DNA of 64,000 nt from Paralvinella palmiformis (taxonomy: Eukaryota > Annelida > Polychaeta > Terebellida > Alvinellidae). Shown piece after piece: positions 38,112 to 52,867 of this stretch. A program made the position numbers and the translations under genes. The stretch's first letter is position 1. Each line of letters begins with the position of its first letter. The notes beneath the pieces are model-generated. The model was given only the letters and a program-made list of their open reading frames with translations. It was not told the origin of the DNA and made no database searches. Location of the stretch: NCBI GenBank assembly GCA_025642065.1, contig JAODUP010000312.1:362608-426607 (forward strand). The letters run 5' to 3'.

Positions 38112-38782
38112 AATATTCATTTCGATATTTGCTGACATTTAATGCCATATCGATGTCATTTTGTGATTGATTATAAAATATTATTAGAGTCAAGCAATGA
38201 TATTTCAATGCCAAACGCGTCAGAATAATGAAATTAGAGATAAATGTTATTTAGAAACATTCGCTGACTATTAGGTTTTATTTTAAACTAATAATGTTGA
38301 AGCACCTACTTAACTATACATTTGTGCAGTTACAAAACTCTCTTGGCGATGTTCATTGTATATTAAATAAATAAACCACATTATAGGCAAATGTTTCCTT
38401 ATTTTTGGTTTAATCCGGAATTGGAATACGAAACTTTATCTAGATTCTGAAGGAAATAGAAAAGTAGTATTTGTATTCAATAGTGTAGTAGCTGTGTATC
38501 ATTTCAGTAAAATGCGTACTCAATAAATAACTGAAAAATTGATTCTTCGATCGATGGTAATAATAATGTTAACAGCCCATCGAACGTAGTTATATCAAAA
38601 TAAGACCAACCTACCATCAAAGCAGTTACACTATAACAACAAGTTCAACATGTTTGGATTTCTGCGAACGTAATCCGACATGTTTACAATAGGAACTCAT
38701 ACAATAATCTGAAAAAATACATAATTAGATTTGTGTTTGTAGCACCCGTCGATTAATTCCAAAACTTTGACCAAAAACGTCA

Positions 38783-39362
38783 CATATTGGAGTAATAATT
38801 AACACTATATATGCAGAAGTGGTAGAAGATGAGCAAGAAGGTGAATTACGGAGTGGGGAGTTAACTGTTAAGGGAATAACTGAAAATCAGCGACGATTAA
38901 ATGTAGAAAAAGTGATGAATCTCATCAAAATTATTCTCTGCTGGACATCGCGACTCGATCAACTTGATTGGTCAAGAGAAGTGGGTGTCAAACGCTCCAA
39001 GCGATATCTGTATGCGTATTGCGAGTACACGCCTGACAAAGATCGACTGGACGACGCCGATAAGTTGTTACTTTATAGCCAGGAGTGACCCAATTTTCCA
39101 AACAGACGTTATCCAAGCCAACTTTATGTACACGCAACCAAGGAAGCTTCCCCCAACGTTAAGCTTAATGGATACGGTATGTACGATAATGGCATCAACG
39201 TGACAGCCAGCTACAGGAAGGACGGTACACTTTGGTTCCCATATTTTGTGATGCGACCAAAGGAAAATCGCGCAGAGGTACGTCGTCCGGACATCGTACA
39301 CCAACCGGAATAGATCAGTGACATGGCTCGTCAATAACTCAAACACGTAAATTACCATATAT
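38783..39362 (+). pseudogene. GT10 fucosyltransferase pseudogene, copy 1
   Basis: Matches residues of about 66-217 of the intact protein at 45162-46379: IILCWTSRLDQLDW (for ILFWTPRLEDPYW), YCEYTPDKDRLDDADKLLLY (for CEFTADKERLDEADMLLFY), then an in-frame TGA at 39086-39088 where the intact genes read Leu in QELPHFP. The frame continues as RRYPSQLYVHATKEA, GYGMYDNGINVTASYRKDG and PYFVMRPKEN. A local change (CGCGCAGAGGTA versus CCCGAAGACAGGTA in copy 2) then shifts the frame, and a stop falls at TAA within ACACGTAAATTACC. No ATG or membrane segment is found upstream in the frame, and the whole C-terminal signature half is missing. It ends in (CA)n. Confidence 0.9.
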
Positions 39363-39410
39363 ACTTCCCTCATACAACACACACACACACAACACACACA
39401 CACACACAAC

Positions 39411-39442
39411 ATATATATATATATTATATATATATATATATT

Positions 39443-39487
<45 letters not shown>
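39411..39487. repeat. (TA)n at the tandem joint
   Basis: Interrupted TA array joining the end of pseudogene copy 1 to the start of unit 2. Confidence 0.9.
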
Positions 39488-39491
<4 letters not shown>

Positions 39492-39573
39492 AATATTCAT
39501 TTCGATATTTGCTGACATTTAATGCCATATCGATGTCATTTTGTGATTGATTATAAAATATTATTAGAGTCAA

Positions 39574-39600
39574 GGGGGGGTTTTTTTTTTTTTTTTTTTT
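39574..39600. other. G7T20 homopolymer block replacing about 80 bp
   Basis: Seven G followed by twenty T stand exactly where unit 1 has about 80 bp of unique sequence. Flanks (TTAGAGTCAA left, GGTTTTATTTTAAAC right) match unit 1 on both sides. It may be a real insertion-deletion or an assembly artefact. Confidence 0.85.
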
Positions 39601-40108
39601 GGTTTTATTTTAAACTAATAATGTTGAAGCACCTACTTAACCATACATTTGTGCAGTTACAAAACTCTCTTGGCGATGTTCATTGTATATTAAATAAATA
39701 AACCACATTATAGGCAAATGTTTCCTTATTTTTGGTTTAATCCGGAATTGGAATACGAAACTTTATCTAGATTCTGAAGGAAATAGAAAAGTAGTATTTG
39801 TGTTCAATAGTGTAGTAGCTTTATAGCATTTCAGTAAAATGCGTACTCAATAAATAACTGAAAAATTGATTCTTCGATCGATGGTAATACTAATGTTAAC
39901 AGCCCATCGAACGTAGCTACGTCCAAATAAGACCAACTACCATCAAAGCAGTTACACTGTAACAACAAGTTCAACATGTTTGGATTTCTGCGAACCTAAT
40001 CCGACATGTTTACAATAGGAACTCATACAATAATCTGAAAAAATCCATAATTAGATTTGTGTTTGTAGCACCCGTCGATTAATTCCAAATTTTTTACCAA
40101 AAACGTCA

Positions 40109-40690
40109 CATATTAGAGTAATAAGTAACACTATGTATGCATAAGTGGTAGAAAATGTGCTAGAAGGTGAATTACGGAGTGGGGAGTTCTCTGTTCAGGG
40201 AATAACTGAAAATCAGCGGCGATTAAATGTAAAACAAGTGATGAATCTCATCAAAATTATTCTCTGCTGGACATCGCGACTCGATCAACTTGATTGGTCA
40301 AGAGAAGTGGGTGTCAAACGCCCCAAGCGATATCTGTATGCGTATTGCGAGTACACGCCTGACAAAGATCGACTGGACGACGCCGATAAGTTGTTACTTT
40401 ATAGCCAGGAGTGACCCAATTTTCCAGACAGACGTTATCCAAGCCAACTTTATGTACACGCAACCAAGGAAGCTCCCCCCAACGTTGAACTTAATGGATA
40501 CAGTATGTACGATAATGGCATCAACATTACCGCCAGCTACAGGAAGGACGGTACACTTTGGTTCCTATATTTTGTGATGCGACCAAAGGAAAATCCCGAA
40601 GACAGGTACGCCGTCCGGACATCGTACACTAACCGGAATAGATCAGTGACATGGCTCGTCAATAACTCAAATACGTTAATTACCACATAT
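40109..40690 (+). pseudogene. GT10 fucosyltransferase pseudogene, copy 2
   Basis: Almost the same sequence as copy 1, with the same in-frame TGA (40412-40414) in LLLYSQE-stop-PNFP, so that stop arose before the tandem duplication. Copy 2 has an extra TAA upstream (GCATAAGTG, where copy 1 reads GCAGAAGTG). After the shared stop its frame stays open longer than in copy 1: RPKENPEDRYAVRTSYTNRNRSVTWLVNN, matching PEENYTIRIPF-NR--S-AWLVSN of the intact genes. Similarity stops just after WLVNN, at the same place as in copy 1, and a (CA)n-(TA)n tract follows. Confidence 0.9.
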
Positions 40691-40703
40691 ACTTCCCTCA
40701 TAC

Positions 40704-40714
40704 ATACACACACA

Positions 40715-40769
<55 letters not shown>

Positions 40770-40802
40770 CTCCCAATCTATATATATATATATATATATA
40801 TA
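40704..40802. repeat. (CA)n-(TA)n microsatellite
   Basis: CA units then two TA runs separated by TCTCCCAATC; the motif CCCAATC recurs right after the second run. Confidence 0.95.
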
Positions 40803-45161
<4,359 letters not shown>

Positions 45162-46379
45162 ATGGCTTCAGTAAAACGCCTTGGCAGAATCATTGCCATA
45201 ATATGTATTCTAATGGCAATTTCCATATTTTATAAATTGTCACTAAACACTGGAATACTGAGTACAGGAAGAACCAACTATACCACAACTCAAGACATAT
45301 ATGGAACTTCCCTGAATATGAATTCAGGATCAACGAAGATTGAAAAATACCTAGACTCGAAAACTTTCCAACTTATTAAACTGAGACGAAATCGTACAAA
45401 AACTATTCTCTTCTGGACACCGCGACTCGAAGATCCATACTGGTCGATGCCACCTGGATCTATTGTTTTTAAAGGATGTCCATATAACAATTGCGAATTC
45501 ACCGCCGATAAAGAGCGACTAGACGAGGCCGACATGTTGTTGTTTTACTGTCAGGAATTGCCTCATTTTCCCAAAAGACGTTATCCACATCAACTCTATG
45601 TACACATAACAGGAGAAACACCAATAAATGCCAAGATTAACGGCTATGGTATGTACGGTGAGGACATCAACATGACAGTCAGTTATAGGAAAGACGGGAA
45701 TCTATTTTCGCCATATTTCGTGATTGAACCGAGAGATGATCCCGAAGAGAACTACACAATTCGGATTCCATTTCACAATCGAATAAATTCCATCGCTTGG
45801 CTCGTTAGTAATTGTAGGCCTGAATCCGGAAGGGACATATACGTGAAGGAACTTAGTAAATATATTGATGTGGATATATATGGAAAATGTGGCAATAATT
45901 CATGTGATGATGAACACGACGAAAATGTATACGGATCATGTTTTAGAAAATTTGAGACCTTCTATAAATTTTATTTGGCGCTAGAAAATAACATCTGTAA
46001 GGATTACTATACTGAGAAATTGATGAATTCATTCGAACATGAGATCGTACCTATAGTGTTTGGAGGCGCTGATTACGAACACGATTTTCCCAAGGGTTCA
46101 TTGATAAATATCGTGGATTTTCCCAACCCAAAAGATTTGGCCAATTACTTAAAGACAATGACGGAAGAAGAATACAACGGTCATCTGCAGTGGAAAGCGA
46201 AATATCGCATTGGGATAAGATTACTTCATTGTACGTTATGCGAGTTTCTCCATGACAGCGCTTATACAAGAGGAGAACAGATACTGCCACCTTCTTATGG
46301 TGGGAATTATAGTAAATGGTGGCACAATTCTTGTCATAATGACTTAATATATCAACTTAAGGGGAAAGGTGCTTGGTAA
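45162..46379 (+). CDS. GT10 family alpha-(1,3)-fucosyltransferase B
   Basis: Single-exon, 405-residue type II membrane protein: basic tail (KRLGR), a membrane segment at about 9-24, a Thr/Ser-rich stem, and a GT10 catalytic domain from about 80. FWTPRL is at 84-89, the nucleotide-sugar signature ALENN at 273-277 and DYYTEKL at 281-287 (Glu285, Lys286), VPIVFGG at 296-302, and CTLC at 357-360. N-x-S/T sites include those at 39, 77, 170, 197, 245 and 382. It should transfer fucose from GDP-fucose in the Golgi; whether the acceptor is an N-glycan core, LacdiNAc or Lewis-type chain cannot be told. The N-terminal ~220 residues differ strongly from the paralogue at 32790-34046 (opposite strand), but from GRDIYVKEL (223) to the end only 13 of about 182 residues differ, with long stretches identical in DNA. 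No clear AATAAA follows within 400 bp. Confidence 0.95.
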   Translation: MASVKRLGRIIAIICILMAISIFYKLSLNTGILSTGRTNYTTTQDIYGTSLNMNSGSTKIEKYLDSKTFQLIKLRRNRTKTILFWTPRLEDPYWSMPPGSIVFKGCPYNNCEFTADKERLDEADMLLFYCQELPHFPKRRYPHQLYVHITGETPINAKINGYGMYGEDINMTVSYRKDGNLFSPYFVIEPRDDPEENYTIRIPFHNRINSIAWLVSNCRPESGRDIYVKELSKYIDVDIYGKCGNNSCDDEHDENVYGSCFRKFETFYKFYLALENNICKDYYTEKLMNSFEHEIVPIVFGGADYEHDFPKGSLINIVDFPNPKDLANYLKTMTEEEYNGHLQWKAKYRIGIRLLHCTLCEFLHDSAYTRGEQILPPSYGGNYSKWWHNSCHNDLIYQLKGKGAW

Positions 46380-46849
46380 GTGAATGGAAAATAGGTTTAA
46401 TACCTCAACAAGTCACTCTATGATCTTGATGAATGTGATAAAATGGCGAACTATTGGGTTGATGCTCGGATATTTAAGCACATTAGTATATATATACAAC
46501 GAGTTGTGGAATATGAACCACTACAAAATGTGTGTGAAGTTTCATATGAAATGTAATTTTTTGAAATATTGATGTATCGGTGATAAACTCGCTATATTTC
46601 TGAATTTAATTATAAAGGTCTAACTATTTGTTGGCTTATTGCTCGGTTTGTACGTTTCCAATTGGTTTACAACTGTTACCTGTTAACTGTGTATATGTTT
46701 TGCCCAACACTCATCTCTCACACAAACATCATCGAGCAAGCGATAGTTGACAAAGCAGCACCAAAGCAAACCCTGTTATAAATCCTCAGAAGAAAATACT
46801 AGGACCTGTCAATTAGTGAGTCAATAGTGACTCAAGCAGAATCAAAGAT
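46380..46849. other. Downstream region of fucosyltransferase B
   Basis: Probably includes the 3' untranslated region. A 62-codon open frame at 46384-46572 has no recognised motif. Confidence 0.4.
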
Positions 46850-47450
46850 GGATATCTTGATCAGTAAAATAGATAATCTCCGGATATTTGTAGATAACAA
46901 TAGCAAGGTGTTGAGTGAGATGAAGACTTGATTAGTCATGGCATCGAACAAAACAACAGAAAGCCAGCTTTCTGAGATTCGACTCAAAAATGCCACAAAA
47001 GATACACCATCTCGAATCTCGTTTGGATATACTGGAGTGTAATTGGTATGAGAACAATTTGTTGTTTTGTGTTATTTTGGTAGGTACCACCCACTGATAA
47101 TAATGATGTTCAACTCGTACGGGATGCTATGGCGACTCAGCTGGCCCCTCCAGAGTAATGATCGAACATTTAGCAGACGACATTATTTCGGCTAAACGCA
47201 ACAATTTTGAAAGTCGTTCATATATACACGTCAGGGCCACGTATGCATGCTCTTTTTATCGTATTCGTTGTATGCTACAAGCCATCAACAGCTATACTGA
47301 CTCTAATCTCCGGTACAAGGGATCAGTTAGACTAACATCTAACCATAACATTCAGGTCGGCAGAGCAGAATATAGTATCGATTAATTGGATAAACTACGT
47401 ATTGATCTACAACTATTAATAGCTAGTCGCAGCGTACGGGGGATGTCGAT
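46850..47450 (+). pseudogene. Possible LINE ORF1 remnant
   Basis: The plus strand shows MDILISKIDNLRIFVDNN...LSEMKT, then SQLSEI, KIHHLESRLDILE and, after frame changes, NNDVQLVRDAMATQLA, MIEHLADDIISAKR and SYIHVRATYACSFYRIRCML. A heptad-rich coiled coil ending in an 'LExRLDxLE' motif followed by a basic, RNA-binding-like part is the layout of L1/Tx1-type ORF1 proteins. Frameshifts and stops occur. The call is from layout rather than a firm sequence match. Confidence 0.35.
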
Positions 47451-47868
47451 ATATTATTTGGCATGGAATCGCCATTCTCCAATTATCTACCCATCCATTC
47501 ATGTATCCCATCTGTTCGAGCAGCGAACAGTTTTACCACAACGAATGATGCGATTGATTATGCTGATCAACAGGTCCAGGAGTAGAACATGGCAATGGAT
47601 GATCCTACAGCGATCAAGCGTCGGGTGGTGGGGAGTGGAACAATCATGCCGAAGCCCATACAGCCAAACACAGAGGCCTACACGCGAAGTTCTCTCAGAG
47701 TTCGTACTTGACTCGCGTCCTCTTTAGTACCGGAGAGGAGATACTGGCAGAGGCTAATCCTTATGACTCTGTTTGGGGAATTGGACTAAACAGATATGAT
47801 CCCAAATCATCTAAACAAAAGAACTGGAAAGGTGATAATTGCCTAGGTGAGGGGAGTGAGGTATGATT
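47451..47868. other. Intergenic DNA, nothing firm
   Basis: A 113-codon plus-strand open frame (47386-47727) overlaps the end of the ORF1-like remnant. I recognise no domain in it; it may be further LINE sequence. Confidence 0.35.

Positions 47869-47918
<50 letters not shown>
47869..47918. repeat. (TA)n microsatellite
   Basis: About 24 TA units directly before the SINE head. Confidence 0.95.
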
Positions 47919-47919
<1 letters not shown>

Positions 47920-48030
47920 GAGTATCTGAGTTAGCGGTAGCGTGCAAGACCACATATCACTAACACCCGTGTTCGAATCCCAGCGTGGGCATATCTGAAG
48001 GTTGTTTCGTCTTTCACTTCGTCTCATTAC
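47919..48030 (+). mobile_element. tRNA-derived SINE cut at the edge of a duplicated module
   Basis: GAGTATCTGAGTTAGCGGTAGCG (A-box-like) and CCCGTGTTCGAATCCCAGCG (B box), then GTGGGCATATCTGAAGG and TTCGTCTTTCACTTCGTCTC. Same family as 1993-2163. The body stops at CATTAC, where the module that recurs at 61972 begins (GTGACGTATCG). Confidence 0.75.
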
Positions 48031-48162
48031 GTGACGTATCGATAACAGAACCGATTGTATGAACCAATGATATCCGTGCTGCCTATTAATTATCAGGATA
48101 CCAGATTATCATTATAACACAACTTTTTAATTTGAACCGCTACCGTTGAGCTAAAAGTTTTC

Positions 48163-48163
<1 letters not shown>

Positions 48164-48195
<32 letters not shown>

Positions 48196-48265
48196 CATAC
48201 ACACACACACACACACACACTCTCTCTCTCTCTCTCTTTTCTCTCTCACACACATACATACACAC
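48164..48265. repeat. (CA)n-(CT)n microsatellite
   Basis: Two CA runs, a CT run and again CA units, inside the duplicated module. Confidence 0.95.
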
Positions 48266-48939
48266 ACTCACATCCTAGGTGTCTGTTTGAGTGTGTGGGG
48301 TGTTTCTTCATACATTTCTGAAATATTAATTTTCAGATGAAAACTCCCAAATCATATTCTTCATAGAAAGCTTATGAACAGCTTTATGTAGAAGTGGTTT
48401 ATACAAACTATATTTGAAAATTCAGTGACAAATTGTAATTCCGCCATAAATCACAGACGTTTGGGCAATAAGCTTAATATATTTCTATCCTCTTTATACA
48501 TATACCTGTATATTACCGATTATCAGTATTAAAATATAAATCAATAATATCATATATGAAGATAGTGGTATCGAATTAGGTATTTGAATTAATTGTTCGA
48601 TCAATACCAACGTTAATAATTATAACAAGAACCGAGTATATCTATTGATGTTGATTAATTTATAGGTTTTCGTCATATTTTCGAATGAAACATTCGAAAA
48701 GCTTCTACCGACTTTTACATCACTCTGCTTACTGAATCAATATATCTGCGTAGACCCATATAGACAAGAGGACAAAGAAACAAAATGAGAAACATTCCAA
48801 ACATCAATAAGCATGCAGCCATAGAATCTTTCTTTAAGTTTAATTAACCCAAGAGGTAAATCTAATTATTTGATACTAATTCTAGATTAGTAAGAATATT
48901 AAAGTGTAAATAACATTCTTCAGTTCTGTCTAACGTTTT

Positions 48940-49423
48940 TCAGCGAAATATTTCTTCAACAAATATTACTGATTCTTCTTCTTCTTGTACCTCTTTGTCC
49001 TCAGTGGGACATAAGTCTTCAACAATCTTCGTGATTTTTTTGCTGCGACCTGAACCTCGCCCCACGAGAGCACCATATTTTGCAGCTCCGCCATCACTGT
49101 TTTTCTGCACGTTATCTTTGGTCGTCCTGGCTTCCTTCTTCCGGCTGGCGTCCATCATATAGTAACTTTGGGGATGATGTTTTCATCCATTCTCACGTTG
49201 TGTCTTAGCCATCGTAATCGCCGGCGTTTAATTTCCACGACAGCTCTGTTGCAGCCTGTCTCCTTGTGGAGTTCCACGTTGGATACTTTGTTGGGTCCAA
49301 ATATCCGGCAGATATTTCCTAAACATCTGTTGTGGAAGGCGTCGATCTTTGTCATGTCCTCTTTAACCACTCACCAGCACGCTGAGCTATTTATTAAGAT
49401 GGACTTCACATTACTGTTGTAAA
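48940..49423 (-). pseudogene. LINE reverse transcriptase C-terminal tail, copy 1
   Basis: Minus frame from 49370: MTKIDAFHNRCLGNICRI, ELHKETG, IKRRRLRWLRHNVRMDENIIPK, then a TGA at 49158-49160 region where the second copy (62670-62981) reads Arg; in the next codons GRRKPGRPK, CRKTVMAEL and LSWGEVQVAAKK follow. This is the well-known tail of endonuclease-reverse transcriptases (AFHxRCLRxIxxI ... RxRWLGHVxRM ... IPKxxLxWxPxGxRKRGRPKxTWRRTVxxEL ... W). The catalytic core is absent. Inactive. Confidence 0.8.
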
Positions 49424-49679
49424 GTCTTTGATTTCCCGATAAATTGATTGGGCTTACTAGTATTGGAAAAACAAAACAGTTAGCATTACTAATTGGATCA
49501 CAAGACCGTTGCAAAATAGCCAATTAAATATATAGTCACAATTTTGACGACTAAAAATAATGGCATTTAATATAGGTTTGTTTAGCCAGCTAATAATATT
49601 AAGAATTTGTGGAAATTAAGGCACATCAATTTGTACATTTTCGACCAGGTATACTTCATATACAGTCTCAAAAAAATCA

Positions 49680-49883
49680 TTGCATAGAGTTCTAGCCTAT
49701 ATACCATCATTGGTGCTACGCAAACAATTATTACCTACAATTGGTGATAAGGGATATTACTCAAATCTACACAACAATCAGAAAATTGGCGTTGATGCAA
49801 GAGCAGCTCAGTCAAAGAGTAGATCACCAGTTATATTACACTGTTCAGCTAGTAAAGTGGCCTTCAACGGAAAACATTATTAA
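49680..49883 (+). pseudogene. Protein tyrosine phosphatase domain relic, copy 1
   Basis: The plus frame reads RKQLLPTIGDKGYYSNLHN and, 11 residues on, ARAAQSKSRSPVILHCSA. In receptor-type tyrosine phosphatases the WPD-loop block (F-T-x-W-x-D-K-G-x-P) is followed after about 25-30 residues by SPVIVHCSAGVGRTG. Both blocks, their order and their spacing fit. The relic lacks the WPD tryptophan, and after HCSA it reads SKVAFNG, so the P-loop Arg needed for catalysis is gone; a stop follows. It lies in block f, in opposite orientation to the LINE tail beside it, and the same relic recurs at 63421-63588. A longer frame overlaps in another phase, so chance resemblance is possible but the nine-residue SPVI-x-HCSA match is specific. 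Confidence 0.5.
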
Positions 49884-50253
49884 CCATTTTATACAGTTAA
49901 GTTCGTTTTGCCAATTTATCCACTTCCAACTCTGTAATTGAGAAACTTTTGGATGCTGAGGCACTGCAGGAAATAATGGGAAGATTCCGAGTTATATGTA
50001 CCATGTCATAAAATTGTGGCATAAACGCAGTCTGATAGAGCAATACGATGTGTTTTTATGAAGATGAAGCTGTTAACCTGATTGACAATCAAGATCGTGC
50101 CGATAGACTTAAACATACTGATACAGGTGTATCAGACAATTCGTACTAGAATAATCACACCTTTAAAGAAACTCCTATTAATAAGATAGAACAAAATTGT
50201 TCTACAATGGTTTTTGACGGAGTATGTGATGGTGTGTTTACCGAAGTGGCTTA
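49884..50253. other. Rest of block f, unexplained
   Basis: Shared with 63589-63957. The plus strand holds short open pieces such as LLDAEALQEIMGRFRV and EDEAVNLIDNQDRADRLKHTD broken by stops. They might be further phosphatase-gene sequence, but I cannot place them. Confidence 0.4.
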
Positions 50254-50477
50254 AACAAATGTTGTATTCCAACCAAAGAAGAACCATAAACCAGGATCTG
50301 TTTTACAATACACACAAATCAATCTTGAGGATGTATGCATGAGGGTAGCTTCTAAGAAGTACCGAAGCTTGGTCAACTAATATGCTGTGAATATTTTATT
50401 GACGCATGGCTGAATGTAGAAGGAAAACACATTCACCTTAATCCCCTGTGCTATGAAAATCCAATGGCGTCTGAAAT

Positions 50478-50655
50478 GATACATGACCTAACTGGTAGCG
50501 CAGTTGATCACATATTTATAACAGCTGGGTTCAAACCCCGGCTGGACAATGTCAGAAGGGTTTTTCTTTTTTCAATTCGCCTCATTACCTTTGGAGGTCG
50601 CTCGGCCCATTTAGCCTACATTGTGCATAAATGTGGCCGTAAAACAGCAACATTT
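50478..50655 (+). mobile_element. tRNA-derived SINE
   Basis: ATGACCTAACTGGTAGCGCAG (A-box-like), GCTGGGTTCAAACCCCGGCT (B box), then CAATTCGCCTCATTACCTTTGGAGG and CATTTAGCCTACATTGTGCATAAATGTGGCCGTAAAAC in part. This is the best-preserved body of the family that includes 1993-2163. Confidence 0.8.
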
Positions 50656-51298
50656 GCATTGTTCAAACCTTTGTTCAGTACATAAAATCGAGCTTGAATT
50701 AATCTATGTCCACCTAGCTGATTTAACTGTCAAATGCACAGACACAATATTGATACAGCTGCTAAATGTGATTGAAAATGACGACAGATTGGGAAAAAGT
50801 TGACGTTTTCTTAGAGATTGAAAACTGATGATTGGAGTATATGGATATTAATGTATATATATCATGTTCCAATGCAGATAGTTTGGTATAAAAACAAATA
50901 CATGAAATACTAATTTAATGTTATGTTATGTTGATGAGTCGTGTTGGAAGAAATACGAAGTGAGCAAAACCGTGTTGAAATTAATGGTTTTCTTTCTATT
51001 CTTAAAATGGATATAGTGGTATCGCCAGTAATAAAAATCAAAATGTAAACAAATATTATCATATAACATTGGAAGCATAGAATACCAAATATTGGGGTAT
51101 TTATTTTCACTAGAGCATGTTTATTTTATTTGTGTATCAATCTTTACACGGGAAGCTCTATATGTGGACGTCAAAATCATCTTTCTGGAATAATGTGCAC
51201 TATTGGATGATCATTTTTACGATTGATGTTCTGGTCGCAACTATTATGTACTGAGAATACCACCTCCAAGAAACCACTGTACAGTAAATAGTTGAACA

Positions 51299-51351
<53 letters not shown>

Positions 51352-52399
51352 TATCCCAAAGCAACTAGAATCGTAAATAGAAGTAGGTGCCTTTCGTCTG
51401 ATGTGTGACACATATATGTGGATGACACACATAGAGAGACAGTGTCACAGAGCAAATACTTTAAGCGATTATCTTTACTGCTGCATTGCAGAATTCCGTT
51501 GAAAGGTTCCGGTTTGTGGTGTCGAATCCAAACTGTGTCCGTGCTTGTATGGATAATTTCCAAGGGATGCGACATATGACCATATTATCTAAGAGTGACG
51601 AGTATTTACCTAAGCTGATGTAACAATTCACTCGCATACAGGATCTGTATGAGATTGTCAGGAAATCGAACTGAGAAGCACTAATCTATCGGAATATTTC
51701 GATGTAAGAGAGTGAATGGTTTGCCGAGACAAAAGTCATTAATTAAACTTGAAAATGTTACGTTCATTGGTCGTTTATTATTTAATGTAATCTCAATGCA
51801 ATATTATGAGAATGTATACAACCGCCGAAGACAGTATAGAGAACAATTCTATCATTTTCATTATTTATGCTATATTATTAGCAGCATGCATGTCAGAATA
51901 ATAAAACTTGTTCTAAACATATATTTTAGGTGTTCTTATTTAAAGACCCTAATCCCTAATTATCAATTTCCGATGACATTAATATTAGTAACAGTTAACC
52001 TCAAAACGATAAGAATCACTTGTTTTACCAATATGCCTTGTTACATATCAGCTACTTGTTTATAGTATGGATGAAGTTGATTTCTATAAAATTTCACATG
52101 GATAATGGGAACATTGGTGAGTTATATGGGTGATAGGCAAATTGCTGGGTCGTATTTAACAACGTTGTCTAGGTGGCACGAAATTTAATCTCGAGTGACT
52201 GGATATGACGATCCTGTTCTAAGTGGTATCTCAGATTGAGTGTATAAACAGGAATAATCCAGATCCAGCAACATTTCTACACAACACGGCTTGTCTCCGT
52301 TTTCTAACCATTTAATACCAAATTCAATTATATCTTTTTATGGGTCATTGTATATAGATTAATTAGCATGGCTGGCTAAACAATTATACAATATTTATA
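50656..52399. other. Intergenic DNA, no gene seen
   Basis: Contains a (TA)n array at 51300-51346. Open frames at 51177-51575 (minus) and 51712-52065 (plus) lack recognisable motifs. Confidence 0.45.
51300..51346. repeat. (TA)n microsatellite
   Basis: About 23 TA units. Confidence 0.95.
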
Positions 52400-52432
52400 T
52401 AGCGCCCTATATAACCTCTGTAACATATCACG
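52400..52432. repeat. Single outlying copy of the 37-bp minisatellite
   Basis: ATAGCGCCCTATATAACCTC followed by TGTAACATA, differing by one base from the array unit, about 200 bp to the left of the array. Confidence 0.75.
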
Positions 52433-52624
52433 CTTAGACAAGTATAATTTCTGACTAGCAGGTTTTATTTCCAAGTGTAAATAAACAGATCTTAGCATAT
52501 AACGGCATAATATGGTAGAACATATCAGCCATATAAATAAGCATTACTATCTATATAACGAACGAAGTATACAGAAATAAGGGTTTGCACATCGAGACAG
52601 TAATACTTACTGACTTCCGTAGAG

Positions 52625-52867
52625 CATAGCTCAAATATAGCGTCCTATGTAACCTATATAACATAGCTGAAATATAGCGCCCTATATAATCTCTATAACA
52701 TAGCTCAAATATAGCGCCCTATATAACCTCTATAACATAGCTCAAATATAGCGCCCTATATAATCTCTATAACATAGCTCAAATATAGCGCCCTATATAA
52801 CCTCTATAACATAGCTCAAATATAGCACCCTATATAACCTCTATAGCATAGCTCAAATATAGTGTCG
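52625..52867. repeat. 37-bp minisatellite
   Basis: Six full units and one partial, each of exactly 37 bp, beginning CATAGCTCAAATATAGCGCC and continuing CTATATAA(C/T)CTCTATAA. Units 2-5 alternate AATCTC / AACCTC, so recent growth was partly by 74-bp dimers. The last partial unit stops exactly where LINE sequence begins. Confidence 0.95.

Larger units (their letters stand above)
38108..40690. repeat. Direct tandem duplication carrying GT10 pseudogenes
   Basis: Unit 1 (38108-39362) and unit 2 (39488-40690) both start GTTAATATTCATTTCGATAT and are nearly identical over about 1.25 kb, apart from a block of about 80 bp in unit 1 (about 38194-38273) that unit 2 has replaced by G7T20. Each unit ends in (CA)n/(TA)n, and the joint at 39411-39487 is (TA)n, so unequal exchange between microsatellites is a likely cause. 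Confidence 0.9.
48031..50253 (+). repeat. Duplicated module, locus 1
   Basis: Ordered blocks: a (48031-48156, as 61972-62100), (CA)n-(CT)n at 48164-48265, c (48297-48445), d (about 48446-48740), e (48745-48860), f (48861-50253, containing the LINE tail and phosphatase relic). Blocks c, d and e are found inverted at 58956-59580; a, e and f recur in direct orientation at 61972-63957. Block g, present at the other two loci, is missing here. Confidence 0.85.

Noticed and set aside
38819..39088. Pseudogene copy 1 as a real short protein
   Set aside because: No ATG, no membrane anchor, a stop at a conserved position, and it lacks the whole donor-binding half; the same stop occurs in copy 2.
52625..52867. 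CRISPR-like regular repeat array
   Set aside because: The 37-bp units are head to tail without spacers, in an animal genome; it is a minisatellite.
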